Shown here: one piece after another, positions 19,104 to 26,783 of the stretch
Layout: each line of letters begins with the position of its first letter
How positions within the stretch are numbered: position 1 is the first letter of the stretch
Assembly (NCBI GenBank): GCA_018823795.1
Contig: JAHJGZ010000032.1
Location: 1-34,500, forward strand
DNA: 34,500 bases
Direction: 5' to 3'
Source of the DNA: Candidatus Omnitrophota bacterium
GTDB taxonomy: Bacteria > Omnitrophota > Omnitrophia > JAHJGZ01
Notes under the pieces: generated by a model
The model's input: only the letters and a program-made list of their open reading frames with translations
The model's database searches: none
What the model was told of the DNA's origin: nothing
Made by a program: the position numbers and the translations under genes

Positions 19104-19964
19104 TTGTCACCGGTAACTATTAAACAATTATTAGAAGCGGGGGTACATTTCGGCCATCAAACCCGCCGATGGAATCCTAAAATGGCTCGTTACATTTTCT
19201 GCGAGCGTAATGGAATATATATTCTGAATTTGGAAAAGACGTTATTGTGTCTGGAAGATGCGTGTGAGTTCCTTACTAACATAGCAGAAGACGGGAAGAA
19301 TGTATTATTTGTCGGGACCAAAAAACAAGCACAAGCGATTGTCGAAACCTCTGCAAAAAAATGTGGTATGCCGTATGTGGTTAACCGGTGGCTTGGCGGT
19401 ATGCTTACCAACTTTGAAACTGTTCGAAAGAGTATTAACCGGATGAATGAAATCACTCAAATGGAAGAAGACGGTTCACTCAAAGTTTTACGCAAGAAAG
19501 AAATATTACGGTTGCTAAAAGAAAGAGACAAAATGAGTCATATCCTTACCGGGATTAAGGATATGAAAAAACCTCCCGGAGCTGTTTTTATTGTCGATAT
19601 TAAAAAAGAAGAGATAGCGCTCAAGGAAGCACGTAAATTGCGTATTCCGGTCATTGCTATTGTTGATACGATTGCTGACCCCGATATGGTGGATTATCCC
19701 ATTCCGGGGAATGATGATGCATTGCGTGCTATCACGGTCATATGCGAGGCTGTCGCATCGTGTGTTGAAGCAGGGGTCGGGGCGAGAGAAAAAAGTCGTG
19801 CAAAAGCTCAAAAAAGTGCATCTCACGAAGAAACACAGGATGTGAGTGATACTGAGGGCGAGCAAAAAGGAAAAAGAGGAAGGAAAAAAAAGGAAGAACA
19901 TGATCCGGTAGCTGTTACCGAGGCAGATGTCCCGTCTACTGAACAGGAAATCAAAGCGGAGTAA
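19104..19964 (+). CDS. rpsB: 30S ribosomal protein S2
   Basis: A 286-residue S2 protein of the small ribosomal subunit. The N-terminus (VTIKQLLEAGVHFGHQTRRW) and the central LGGMLTNFETVRKSINRM, PGAVFIVDIKKEEIALKEA and DPDMVDYPIPGNDDA are conserved S2 text. The only sensible start in this frame is the TTG at 19,104, behind AAAGGGG. The protein is longer than usual because of a charged C-terminal tail of about 60 residues with KGKRGRKKKEE, probably disordered. It is the first gene of the classical rpsB-tsf-pyrH-frr order. Confidence 0.97.
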   Translation: MSPVTIKQLLEAGVHFGHQTRRWNPKMARYIFCERNGIYILNLEKTLLCLEDACEFLTNIAEDGKNVLFVGTKKQAQAIVETSAKKCGMPYVVNRWLGGMLTNFETVRKSINRMNEITQMEEDGSLKVLRKKEILRLLKERDKMSHILTGIKDMKKPPGAVFIVDIKKEEIALKEARKLRIPVIAIVDTIADPDMVDYPIPGNDDALRAITVICEAVASCVEAGVGAREKSRAKAQKSASHEETQDVSDTEGEQKGKRGRKKKEEHDPVAVTEADVPSTEQEIKAE

Positions 19965-19988
19965 ATTGATTAAGGGGGAAGGTGAACA

Positions 19989-20594
19989 ATGAGTAATGCA
20001 CCAACAGCAGAAGTCGTAAGACAGTTGAGGGAAAAAACAGGTGTCGGGATTATGGAATGTAAAAGAGCCCTCACCGAATCCGCGGGAGATATTGAAAAGG
20101 CGGTTGAAATTTTAAGGAAAAAAGGCATTGCGGTTGCCCAAAAAAGAGCCGGCAGAGCAACAAAGGAAGGGCTTATTTCATCATATGTACATATGGGCGG
20201 CAAGATCGGCGTATTAGTAGAGATTGGCTGTGAAACAGATTTTGTTGCAAAAAATGATGATTTTAAAAAATTTTCACAAAATATTGCAATGCATATTGCT
20301 GCAGCAAATCCTCAATATCTTTCACGGGACGAAGCCCCTTCCTCATTCATAGAGAAGGAAAAAGAGATTTTCTCCGAACAAATCAAAAATAAACCTGCCC
20401 ATGTCATTGATAAAATTATTCAGGGTAAGATCGATAAACGAATGGAGGAGATTTGTCTTTTGGATCAGAAGTATATAAAAGATGATTCTATGACAATAAA
20501 TGATTACGTGACAAACATGATTGCGCGCATAGGCGAGAATATGGTTATTCGACGGTTTGTCCGTTATGGGCTCGGTGAAGAAAGTAATACATAA
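19989..20594 (+). CDS. tsf: Elongation factor Ts
   Basis: A 201-residue guanine nucleotide exchange factor for EF-Tu. It shows the N-terminal UBA-like part (VRQLREKTGVGIMECKRALTE), the highly conserved ETDFVAKNDDF that contacts EF-Tu, and a short dimerisation region. It is the compact form of about 200 residues, not the long enterobacterial one. GGGGGAAGGTGA precedes the ATG. It lies 24 bases after rpsB. Confidence 0.97.
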   Translation: MSNAPTAEVVRQLREKTGVGIMECKRALTESAGDIEKAVEILRKKGIAVAQKRAGRATKEGLISSYVHMGGKIGVLVEIGCETDFVAKNDDFKKFSQNIAMHIAAANPQYLSRDEAPSSFIEKEKEIFSEQIKNKPAHVIDKIIQGKIDKRMEEICLLDQKYIKDDSMTINDYVTNMIARIGENMVIRRFVRYGLGEESNT

Positions 20595-20600
20595 TCTATT

Positions 20601-21323
20601 ATGGCAACGAAAAAACCATCCTGTTACAAAAGAATTCTTTTAAAAATAAGTGGTGAAATTCTTCAAGGTGGTAGTGGCTTTGGCATTGTGCCGCACGTTG
20701 TTGCTGGTATTGCAAATGAGATTAGAGAAATCCGCGATTTAGGCGTTCAAATTGCTGTGGTTATTGGTGGTGGTAATATTTTTCGTGGGCTCCACGCTGC
20801 AGAACAGGGAATGGACCGTGCCACGGGTGATTACATTGGCATGTTAGCTACCGTCATTAATTCTCTTGCCCTCCAAGATTCGTTAGAAAAAATTGATGTT
20901 CATACGCGGGTCCTCACTGCATTTGAAATTAAAGCATTTGCTGAGCCATATATCCGCAGGCGCGCTGTTCGACATCTCGAAAAAGGACGTGTGGTTGTCT
21001 TCGGCGGGGGGACCGGCAATCCCTATTTTACGACTGATACAACCGCAGCACTTCGTGCAATAGAAATTAGTGCAGATGTTATCCTCAAAGCAACGAAGGT
21101 GAATGGTGTGTATGATAAAGATCCCCTCAAACATGAAGATGCAAAGCTTTTTAAACGCCTCAGTTATCTTCAAGTCCTTCGGAAAAGATTAAAAGTGATG
21201 GATTCAACAGCGGTAACACTTTGTATGAATAATGATTTACCCATTATTGTCTTTAATCTGACGAAACAAGGTAATATTAAAAGAGTAGTTCAGAAACAAA
21301 AAATTGGAACTGTTGTCTCGTGA
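20601..21323 (+). CDS. pyrH: Uridylate kinase
   Basis: A 240-residue UMP kinase of the amino acid kinase fold, making UDP from UMP and ATP. Visible hallmarks are [12 protein letters not shown] at the N-terminus, [51 protein letters not shown] and the C-terminal [22 protein letters not shown]. Length is typical. It begins six bases after tsf with almost no ribosome binding site of its own, which suggests translational coupling. Its stop is followed at once by a perfect hairpin. Confidence 0.97.
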   Translation: MATKKPSCYKRILLKISGEILQGGSGFGIVPHVVAGIANEIREIRDLGVQIAVVIGGGNIFRGLHAAEQGMDRATGDYIGMLATVINSLALQDSLEKIDVHTRVLTAFEIKAFAEPYIRRRAVRHLEKGRVVVFGGGTGNPYFTTDTTAALRAIEISADVILKATKVNGVYDKDPLKHEDAKLFKRLSYLQVLRKRLKVMDSTAVTLCMNNDLPIIVFNLTKQGNIKRVVQKQKIGTVVS

Positions 21324-21325
21324 AG

Positions 21326-21600
21326 ACACACGTTATGGAGTTTGAAAAACGACATAACGTGTGGGTCAGAGCGAGGCCTAGCACTAATGTTTGATAACAA
21401 GCAATAGATATAATTACGAAAGATATAATGAAAAAACTTTTAATTAAAATACGGCAATTAAAAAATTAGTGCTGGGTTTAATTCCGGCACATGGTTTATT
21501 TTTACGAACAGTATCCCGATTAGACAATGCGTTGTGACGCTGTCTAACGGGATAAATTCGACCAAATAACTTACGTCGCTGTGTTCCGTAAGTTATGGTC
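21326..21600. repeat. Structured intergenic repeat element, copy 2
   Basis: Four nested or tandem pairings fill the pyrH-frr gap: 21,326-21,337 with 21,353-21,363; 21,377-21,388 with 21,465-21,476; 21,513-21,526 with 21,541-21,553; and a perfect 10-bp stem 21,566-21,575 with 21,587-21,596. GGGTTTAATTC (21,474-21,484) and CGGGATAAATTC (21,548-21,559) are shared with 3,290-3,460, the latter in opposite orientation. This looks like a composite of REP-like palindromes. It separates frr from the rest of the operon. Confidence 0.5.
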
Positions 21601-21619
21601 TCATTTAAAGGAGTTTTGT

Positions 21620-22201
21620 ATGCATACTATCGCCGCCCTCAATTCATCAAGTGAAATATTGAAAGAATGTAACAAGGTTATGCAAAAATCGGTCGAAACA
21701 ACCAAACAGGAGTTTTCTCACGTGCGGACTGGGCGTGCCTCATCGGCGATTGTGGAGCATGTCAATGTTGAGTATTATGGCGCACATACGCCACTAAAAC
21801 AACTGGCAACGATTTCTACTCCCGAACCGCGCCTGCTTGTGATACAGCCATGGGATCTTTCATGTATCAATGATGTTGAACGGGCAATTCTGAAGTCTGA
21901 TTTAGGACTCAATCCAAGTAATGATGGAAAAATTATTCGTATTCCTATTCCACCGCTTACTGAAGAAAGAAGAAACGAACTTGATAAGTATATAAAAAAA
22001 GTTTCCGAAGAACATCGTGTATCAGTCCGCAATATACGGCGGGAGGCAAATGAGCGATTGAAAAAATTGCAAAAAGATCATCAGATCACTGAGGATGATA
22101 GTCGCAAAAGTATCGACGAAGTTCAAAAGTTGACTGATAAACATATCAAGCATATTGATGAATTACTGAAACATAAAGAGCAAGAGATTTTTGAAGTGTA
22201 A
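21620..22201 (+). CDS. frr: Ribosome recycling factor
   Basis: A 193-residue factor that, with EF-G, splits ribosomes after termination. Conserved text: VRTGRASSAIVEHVNVEYYG, PLKQLATISTPEPRLLVIQPWD, IRIPIPPLTEERRNELDKYIKK and VRNIRREANERLKK. I chose the ATG at 21,620 because AAAGGAG lies nine bases upstream; an in-frame TTG at 21,581 would run through the palindromic repeat. It is the last gene of the rpsB-tsf-pyrH-frr block, though about 300 bases away from pyrH. Confidence 0.96.
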   Translation: MHTIAALNSSSEILKECNKVMQKSVETTKQEFSHVRTGRASSAIVEHVNVEYYGAHTPLKQLATISTPEPRLLVIQPWDLSCINDVERAILKSDLGLNPSNDGKIIRIPIPPLTEERRNELDKYIKKVSEEHRVSVRNIRREANERLKKLQKDHQITEDDSRKSIDEVQKLTDKHIKHIDELLKHKEQEIFEV

Positions 22202-22296
22202 AAGGGTAAAAAGGTGTTGTGTTCTTTTTTTCTTCGTGTTAGTATTACCGCTTTGTAATTTAGTATTGATTTTTCCCATGCAGTAAAAATATCGAC

Positions 22297-22369
22297 GGGG
22301 GCGTAGCTCAGTTGGTAGAGCATCACCCTTTTAAGGTGGCTGTCCACGGTTCGAGTCCGTGCGCCCTCA
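22297..22369 (+). tRNA. tRNA-Lys (anticodon UUU)
   Basis: Complete cloverleaf. The acceptor stem GGGGGCG pairs with CGCCCTC, the D arm contains AGCTCAGTTGGTAGAGC, the anticodon loop CTTTTAA gives UUU, and the T arm contains GGTTCGAGTCC. Discriminator A is at 22,369. The CCA end is not encoded. Confidence 0.95.
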
Positions 22370-22373
22370 CATT

Positions 22374-22428
22374 TTAGGGATAAGAGCTCAGTAGTACTTA
22401 TCTCTTACTCCGTATCATTTATCCCTAA
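22374..22428. other. Inverted repeat between the two tRNA genes
   Basis: TTAGGGATAA (22,374-22,383) and its perfect complement (22,419-22,428) enclose 35 bases that can pair further (GATAAG with CTTATC). It may be a processing hairpin of a joint tRNA transcript. The recombinase frame stops inside the right arm. Confidence 0.5.
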
Positions 22429-24175
22429 CAAATGTCCCCATCGTCTTGTCTGGCCTAGGACTCAAGATTTTCATTCTTGCAACAGGGGTTCGAATCCCCT
22501 TGGGGACGCCATAGTTGACACTGGGGAGAACACTTTTGTTTTCCCCAGTGTCTTTTTCTTTAAGCACGCCGCATTTGTTTGTGGGGTGCTTTTCGTTTTT
22601 TAGGGGCACTTCCGCGGGTGAGGGGGCAGGGAAGGCATCTTCGATAGGTTTGCCGATATACATCTGTATTTCGACGCTCTGGGCGTTAATTCTGATTTCC
22701 TTGACGAGGGATCGGATGACCATTTTTTGTGTTTCCACAGCCGCCTTATCGAGATGCCTCAGCGCCAGGGTGAAATTCTCCTGGATGAAATGAGCTGACC
22801 GGGCGGTCATGCGTGCCGCTGCTTTTTGCCCCTGCAGTTTTGAGAGTTCATTTTCCAGCTCGGCGATGCGGCATTCGCATTCTTGCATCTTTGTTTTGTA
22901 CGTGTTCCCTTTGGAGATGATGTCTTTCATGGCAAGGTCGAGCAGATTATTGACGTCATGCTGTGCTGCGGCAAGGCGTTCATCGGTTTCCTTCATTTTC
23001 GCGTCTATGGTGTCCATTTTCTCCTGCGCGTCACGGGCTGCATTGCCGATCGCTTTCACGATCATATCCTGGTCGCGCGAGGCACGTTTAAAATAATCAA
23101 TCAATGCTTCATCAAAGGCACTTGCCGAGAGTGGCGCTTCGGAACAGCCAAGTTTCTGCCGTGACCGTGAGCAGTGGTAGTAAAAGAATATCTTTCCTGT
23201 TTTGCCTTTCCCTCGCGTTCCGATGAGATAACTGTCGCAGTGTCCGCACTTCAGTGTGCCGGTGAGCAGGTATTCGTAGTATTTAAACTTATGAGAAAAC
23301 TTATGTCCCGGCAATTTCGCGCTTAGAAATGTGTTGGCGCGTTCCCACAGCCTGCTATCAACAAGTCCTTCATGCTTTCCTTTGTGCGTTTCTCCGGCAT
23401 AGTCAAGATAGCCTTTGTAAAAGGGATTCTTGATCATCTTCGAAATACTTTGCCGGCGCCACTCATCACCGTTCGAATTTCTGATTCCTCGTTTTGATAA
23501 TTCATAGCCAATTTCGGCGAGCGATTTATTTGCCGCGGCCATTTCCCAGATAATCGTCAATCGCGGGCCTATTTCCTCGTTGATAATAATTTTATGCGGC
23601 TGCCTGCCGTTCGGGAGCGCTTCGCCGTCGTTAATCAGTTTGTAGCCGTACGGCAGCACGCCGCCAATCCATTTTCCCTGCCTGACGCGGGCGATCGCGG
23701 AGGCCTTCACGCGCTCGCCGGTCAATTCCCGCTCAAACGCCGAAAGCAACCCTAATATGCCGATAACCACGCGCCCGATTGCCGTCGAGCTGTCGAGGTT
23801 CTCGCGCACCGAAATGAAATCAATATTGTTGTCTCTGAACATGTCGATGAGCGAGTAAAGGTCACGCGGGTTCCGGGTTAAGCGGTCGAGGCGGAAGAAT
23901 ATTATTCCGTCGAATGTGCGCTTATGGTGAATCGACTCAAGAATCTTCTGTATGCCGGGTCGATTCAAATCCTTGCCGGAATAACCGTCATCGTTAATGA
24001 TGCCGCTTCTGCCGAGTTTCGAGAGATTATAGCCGAACGCGTCGAGCATGTTTTTGCAATGGTGCGCTTGCGCGTCCAGAGTCGTGAAATCGCCTTGTGC
24101 CTGGTCGTCGGTGGAACATCGTGTGTAAATAACAAACCGTTTTTGTTCTGCGTCTTTTACTCTTGGCATAATCAT
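22415..24175 (-). CDS. Large serine recombinase (prophage integrase) reading into tRNA-Glu
   Basis: An open frame of 586 codons. The catalytic domain has the nucleophile S21 in YTRCSTDDQ, with R95 and R98 in FFRLDRLTRN. The recombinase domain follows (PYGYKL, then a helix with the YKGYLDYAGETHKG region). A zinc ribbon uses C310, C313, C335 and C344, and a long coiled coil lies at about residues 385-450. Such enzymes cut both strands through a Ser-DNA bond to integrate and excise phages. AAAGGAGG precedes the ATG at 24,175. The last 45 or so codons are odd: they are the antisense of a terminator and of the whole tRNA-Glu (about residues 541-581). The native C-terminus is therefore probably nearer residue 520-540. 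Confidence 0.88.
   Translation of the reverse strand: MIMPRVKDAEQKRFVIYTRCSTDDQAQGDFTTLDAQAHHCKNMLDAFGYNLSKLGRSGIINDDGYSGKDLNRPGIQKILESIHHKRTFDGIIFFRLDRLTRNPRDLYSLIDMFRDNNIDFISVRENLDSSTAIGRVVIGILGLLSAFERELTGERVKASAIARVRQGKWIGGVLPYGYKLINDGEALPNGRQPHKIIINEEIGPRLTIIWEMAAANKSLAEIGYELSKRGIRNSNGDEWRRQSISKMIKNPFYKGYLDYAGETHKGKHEGLVDSRLWERANTFLSAKLPGHKFSHKFKYYEYLLTGTLKCGHCDSYLIGTRGKGKTGKIFFYYHCSRSRQKLGCSEAPLSASAFDEALIDYFKRASRDQDMIVKAIGNAARDAQEKMDTIDAKMKETDERLAAAQHDVNNLLDLAMKDIISKGNTYKTKMQECECRIAELENELSKLQGQKAAARMTARSAHFIQENFTLALRHLDKAAVETQKMVIRSLVKEIRINAQSVEIQMYIGKPIEDAFPAPSPAEVPLKNEKHPTNKCGVLKEKDTGENKSVLPSVNYGVPKGIRTPVARMKILSPRPDKTMGTFVRDK
22434..22511 (+). tRNA. tRNA-Glu (anticodon UUC), probable prophage integration target
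   Basis: Acceptor stem GTCCCCA pairs with TGGGGAC, the anticodon loop TTTTCAT gives UUC, the T arm contains GGTTCGAATCC, and CCA is encoded at the 3' end. Composition and gene content change from host to phage type just downstream, so this tRNA probably marks the left attachment region. Confidence 0.95.
22517..22558 (+). terminator. Intrinsic terminator downstream of tRNA-Glu
   Basis: A perfect 11-bp stem, GACACTGGGGA (22,517-22,527) with TCCCCAGTGTC (22,542-22,552), followed by five T. It ends the tRNA transcript. It lies inside the 3' part of the recombinase open frame on the other strand. Confidence 0.85.
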
Positions 24176-24264
24176 GTGATTATTCCTCCTTTCAAGATAA
24201 CACCCCTATAACAAGAGGCGGCACAAGTCAAGCCTTCACTTACAGTAATCCTTTTTCCGGCAAA

Positions 24265-24287
24265 AGTGTCGCGGACGGTGCGACACT
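24265..24287. promoter_or_regulatory. Palindromic operator candidate in the prophage divergent region
   Basis: AGTGTCGC (24,265-24,272) and its perfect complement GCGACACT (24,280-24,287) with a seven-base centre. It sits between the divergently oriented recombinase gene and the small gene at 24,327, the usual position for a regulator site. No repressor gene is visible nearby. Confidence 0.5.
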
Positions 24288-24326
24288 TTACGCGCGAAGT
24301 GGATTATTACTGAATAGGAGGGTGCG

Positions 24327-24545
24327 ATGGGCGGTCAAGCGAGTAAAAATTTCTATAAGCGGTTCAGCGGGGGCATAGAGGTTCGTTACGCCGAAACGCC
24401 GCTCTCGGATTGTGAACAAACGCGCCGCAACAAAATCATTGCCGAGGCATTTTACGTTCTCTTGAAAGACGTGCTCGGGCGCGAACCGACGCATGAAGAA
24501 TTTTTAGGGCTTAAAAAAATAGAAATCAAAAAGCGAAAGCAATAG
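24327..24545 (+). CDS. Small hypothetical prophage protein
   Basis: A 72-residue protein, MGGQASKNFYKRF at the start, mixed charged helices (CEQTRRNKIIAEAFYVLLKDVLG) and a basic C-terminus KKIEIKKRKQ. TAGGAGGG precedes the ATG at good spacing. It is the first right-facing gene of the prophage, just after the palindrome at 24,265. I see no metal site, membrane segment or recognised domain. An early phage gene of unknown function; excisionase-like or regulatory roles are possible by position only. Confidence 0.55.
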   Translation: MGGQASKNFYKRFSGGIEVRYAETPLSDCEQTRRNKIIAEAFYVLLKDVLGREPTHEEFLGLKKIEIKKRKQ

Positions 24546-24611
24546 TCCGTTACCCGTCCGTTGTTTTTTTAATAATTGCAGCAGGTAGTATGTATTGCCC
24601 TGTAGCCGTGC

Positions 24612-24639
24612 GGCACTTCTAACCGAAAGGAGGAGTGCC
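24612..24639 (+). promoter_or_regulatory. Hairpin sequestering the ribosome binding site of the sigma-like gene
   Basis: GGCACTTCT (24,612-24,620) pairs with AGGAGTGCC (24,631-24,639), nine pairs with one G-U, and a ten-base loop. The right arm contains half of the AAAGGAGGAG ribosome binding site directly before the ATG at 24,642, so folding would block translation. Control by this hairpin is inferred. Confidence 0.5.
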
Positions 24640-24641
24640 TC

Positions 24642-25154
24642 ATGGGTCACCATTATGAAGGGCTGTTTGAAGGCTGGGAATTACGGCTCGCCAGAAAGAT
24701 TGTGTGGGCATATCGCAAGAAATACCGCGTATTGCAAAAGGATGATATTGAGGATTTGCTGCAGGAGGTATTGGTTCATTGGTTGTTTGTTAAAGGGCGG
24801 TATTGTGAACAGTTAGAAAAGATTATGGGCACGACCGTGGCGAATACCCTGAAGAAGATGGTCAGAGATAGGTCAGCTGAGAAACGAAGGGCGTTCTTTA
24901 CGACGGAAGATATCGAGGGAGTGCAGGATGAAGCGGAACATGCGTTACCGTACGGCGAAGATAGTTATGGCGAATTAGCAGCGTATGTCGCGCGCCTTAA
25001 TGAGCAGCAACGCCTGATTTGCCGTCTTCTCATGGACGGGCATTCGATATCATCCCTCAGCAGGAAACTCAATATTCACCGGAGCACCGTTCATCGGGAA
25101 ATCCAACGAATGCGCAATCATTTCGAAGAATGGGGATTACGGGAATTTTTGTAA
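24642..25154 (+). CDS. Phage sigma-70-family (ECF-like) factor
   Basis: A 170-residue protein with two recognisable parts. Residues about 34-48 (DDIEDLLQEVLVHWL) resemble the core-binding region 2 of small sigma factors. Residues about 118-160 form region 4, with a helix-turn-helix in ISSLSRKLNIHRSTVHREIQRM. The acidic linker is typical. Phage proteins of this type direct RNA polymerase to phage genes, or act as late-gene regulators. The ribosome binding site AAAGGAGGAG is among the best in the window but is covered by a hairpin. It precedes the replication module and would be an early regulator. Confidence 0.75.
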   Translation: MGHHYEGLFEGWELRLARKIVWAYRKKYRVLQKDDIEDLLQEVLVHWLFVKGRYCEQLEKIMGTTVANTLKKMVRDRSAEKRRAFFTTEDIEGVQDEAEHALPYGEDSYGELAAYVARLNEQQRLICRLLMDGHSISSLSRKLNIHRSTVHREIQRMRNHFEEWGLREFL

Positions 25155-25170
25155 CGAAAGAGGTGAGACT

Positions 25171-25449
25171 ATGAAATTGCGCCGCTTCAAGATAAAACCG
25201 AAAATCAGCCGGTTTGAAATGGAACTCAAAATTGCGTGTGCGATACGGGAAACCGAAGGTATGTTCGGCAAAGCGAAAGTGCGTTTGCATGCGGCGTATG
25301 TCGCAGCGAACGGCAGGATCGTTATCGATATTTTCGATCCTGTCGGCGAGTATATCGCGACAAAGCTTACCGAAATGCTTATCAAAGACTACGGCGAAAA
25401 TTCGTTCACCATCGAAAGGGTCGAATATGAAAGTTACCCAAGGATTTAG
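25171..25449 (+). CDS. Hypothetical prophage protein
   Basis: A 92-residue protein of unknown family. The N-terminus is basic (MKLRRFKIKPKISRFEMELK), followed by alternating strands and helices (HAAYVAANGRIVIDIFDPVGEYIATKLTEMLI cannot be assigned to a known fold). GAAAGAGGTGAG lies just before the ATG. It follows the sigma-like gene by 16 bases and its 3' end overlaps the next small gene, so it is part of one early operon. Nothing in it points to a function. Confidence 0.55.
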   Translation: MKLRRFKIKPKISRFEMELKIACAIRETEGMFGKAKVRLHAAYVAANGRIVIDIFDPVGEYIATKLTEMLIKDYGENSFTIERVEYESYPRI

Positions 25450-25567
25450 GGCGTTGTATGCGGGCCTGAGCTGGTATAACCGGAAACGGCTGAAAGAGGC
25501 GAATTGCAGGGCACTCAGGCAATGGTGGCGGCGCGTGCGGCGTTGGTTTACAGAGAAAACGCAATGA
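25427..25567 (+). CDS. Very small basic prophage protein
   Basis: A 46-residue, strongly basic and Trp-rich product starting MKVTQGFRALYAGLSWYNRK and ending QWWRRVRRWFTEKTQ. The ATG overlaps the end of the previous gene by 23 bases, with AAAGGG about six bases upstream, and its stop overlaps the replication gene start (ATGA). The compact overlap pattern is typical of phage operons and supports translation. Function unknown; nucleic acid or membrane binding is possible from the Arg/Trp content only. Confidence 0.45.
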   Translation: MKVTQGFRALYAGLSWYNRKRLKEANCRALRQWWRRVRRWFTEKTQ

Positions 25568-26451
25568 TCAACCCGCAAAAAGAAAACGGCTATACGGCAA
25601 TCGCGAACGAATTGCTTGAGGCAATGTGCCGGGTGAGCTGTTTCGGCAGTTCGCAGGGGCAGGTGCTTCTTGCCATTTTGCGAAAGACCTACGGATGGAA
25701 TAAAAAAGAGGATTTAATCAGCATTAGCCAGCTTCAGGATATGACGCGGCTCAGCCGGCGCACGGTTATTTACGCACTGCAGAACCTGGAAGCAAAAAAG
25801 ATTATTACCATCACGCGGTCGCGGGACAGTAATAAACGCAACGAAACAAACCGTATCGCGTTTAACAAAAAATACGATATGTGGGTAGTGCAAGAAACTG
25901 CACCACAGTACCGCGACTGTCTTATGAGGAGCAAAGCGTCAAGCTCCCGGGAGCAGGAGAGGGTAGTGCAAAACATTGCACAGGGTAGTGCAAAGGTATG
26001 CGAAAAGGTAGTGCAAAGAATCGATGAGGGTAGTGCAAACTGTTTGCACCCACAAAAGACAAATACAAAAGACATTACAAAAGAAAGTAGAGGACGGACG
26101 AAGATGCCGTACGCGGAAGGCGTTAACCAATTCTTTGCGGAAGTAAACGGCAAAGAGAAAGATTGGATCGGTGTATTACGCGAAACCTACCCGCTTATTA
26201 ACGTGGATGCAGAGTTTAAAAAGGCGCGGGCGTGGCTCTTATCGAACACAAGAAACCAGAAGAAGAACTTTAAGCGGTTTCTGAATAACTGGATTAAGAA
26301 CGCGAAGCCGCAGGTGAAGGGGGTTATCGAAACGCCGACGAGAGATAAGCGTAATTATGATCCGCTTCCGCGCGAGCACAGCGAACCGCCGCAGGAGTGG
26401 AAAGATTTGGTAAATAAACTAACGCAGGATATATCAGTGGAGAAGGAATGA
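25564..26451 (+). CDS. Phage replication protein, lambda O-like N-terminal domain
   Basis: A 295-residue initiator-type protein. Residues about 9-85 match the phage replication O N-terminal domain: NGYTAIANELLEAM, GQVLLAILRKTYGWNKKED, and the winged-helix part SISQLQDMTRLSRRTVIYALQNLEAKKII. The middle (about 105-160) is low-complexity because it is encoded by repeated DNA boxes, giving repeated VVQ and GSA. The C-terminal part (AEGVNQFFAEV to KKNFKRFLNNWIKN) could bind a helicase or helicase loader. I start it at the ATG at 25,564, which overlaps the preceding stop. As in lambda, the origin appears to lie inside the gene. Confidence 0.8.
   Translation: MINPQKENGYTAIANELLEAMCRVSCFGSSQGQVLLAILRKTYGWNKKEDLISISQLQDMTRLSRRTVIYALQNLEAKKIITITRSRDSNKRNETNRIAFNKKYDMWVVQETAPQYRDCLMRSKASSSREQERVVQNIAQGSAKVCEKVVQRIDEGSANCLHPQKTNTKDITKESRGRTKMPYAEGVNQFFAEVNGKEKDWIGVLRETYPLINVDAEFKKARAWLLSNTRNQKKNFKRFLNNWIKNAKPQVKGVIETPTRDKRNYDPLPREHSEPPQEWKDLVNKLTQDISVEKE
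25884..26038 (+). repeat. Iterons: candidate prophage replication origin inside the O-like gene
   Basis: Five copies of GGTAGTGCAA start at 25,884, 25,962, 25,984, 26,007 and 26,029. The last four are spaced 22, 23 and 22 bases, close to two helical turns, so they face the same side of the DNA. Two of them carry a mirrored TTGCAC, and the last forms GTGCAAAC-T-GTTTGCAC. An A-rich stretch (about 26,045-26,095) follows and could be the unwinding region. This matches the design of lambda ori within gene O. Confidence 0.75.
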
Positions 26452-26585
26452 TGGAGAAAGTATTTCCCGCACTCATGATCGCGCTCGATATAGCAGCCGC
26501 CGTTGTGTACGCGTGCGATGGGGATGTGCGGCGCATGATTTACTGGGTATCCGCAGGGGTATTGACCGCGTGCGTTACGTTTTAA
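26448..26585 (+). CDS. Small membrane protein of the prophage
   Basis: A 45-residue product: MMEKVFPALMIALDIAAAVV, a short charged loop (CDGDVRRM), and a second hydrophobic segment IYWVSAGVLTACVTF. Two membrane segments are expected. GGAGAAGG precedes the ATG, which overlaps the stop of the replication gene (ATGA). Small two-pass proteins like this are common after phage replication genes; a role is not established. A holin role is possible but position in an early operon speaks against it. Confidence 0.5.
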   Translation: MMEKVFPALMIALDIAAAVVYACDGDVRRMIYWVSAGVLTACVTF

Positions 26586-26783
26586 TGCGCGGGTCCTTCC
26601 CGGGGGGCGTTCGGCGAGGGTCGGGCGAGGCGCGATTTGTCAGCGATTATAAGGTTTTTTTTCGATGTCGTGGTCATATAGGCAAGGGAGGGACGAAAGT
26701 GGCAACCCGGGGGCACAACGCTTCAAATCCATTGGTATTAAACGGGTTGGGAATAATCGTTTTTAATCGAATAGGAGGGCAAA
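26586..26783. other. G+C-rich leader before the ParB-methylase gene; tiny ORF possible
   Basis: A 198-base gap. The first half is very G-rich. A 33-codon frame (26,665-26,766, starting MSWSYRQGRDESGNPG) has a weak AAGG upstream and could be a small phage gene, but nothing else supports it. The ribosome binding site AGGAGGG of the next gene ends the gap. Confidence 0.3.
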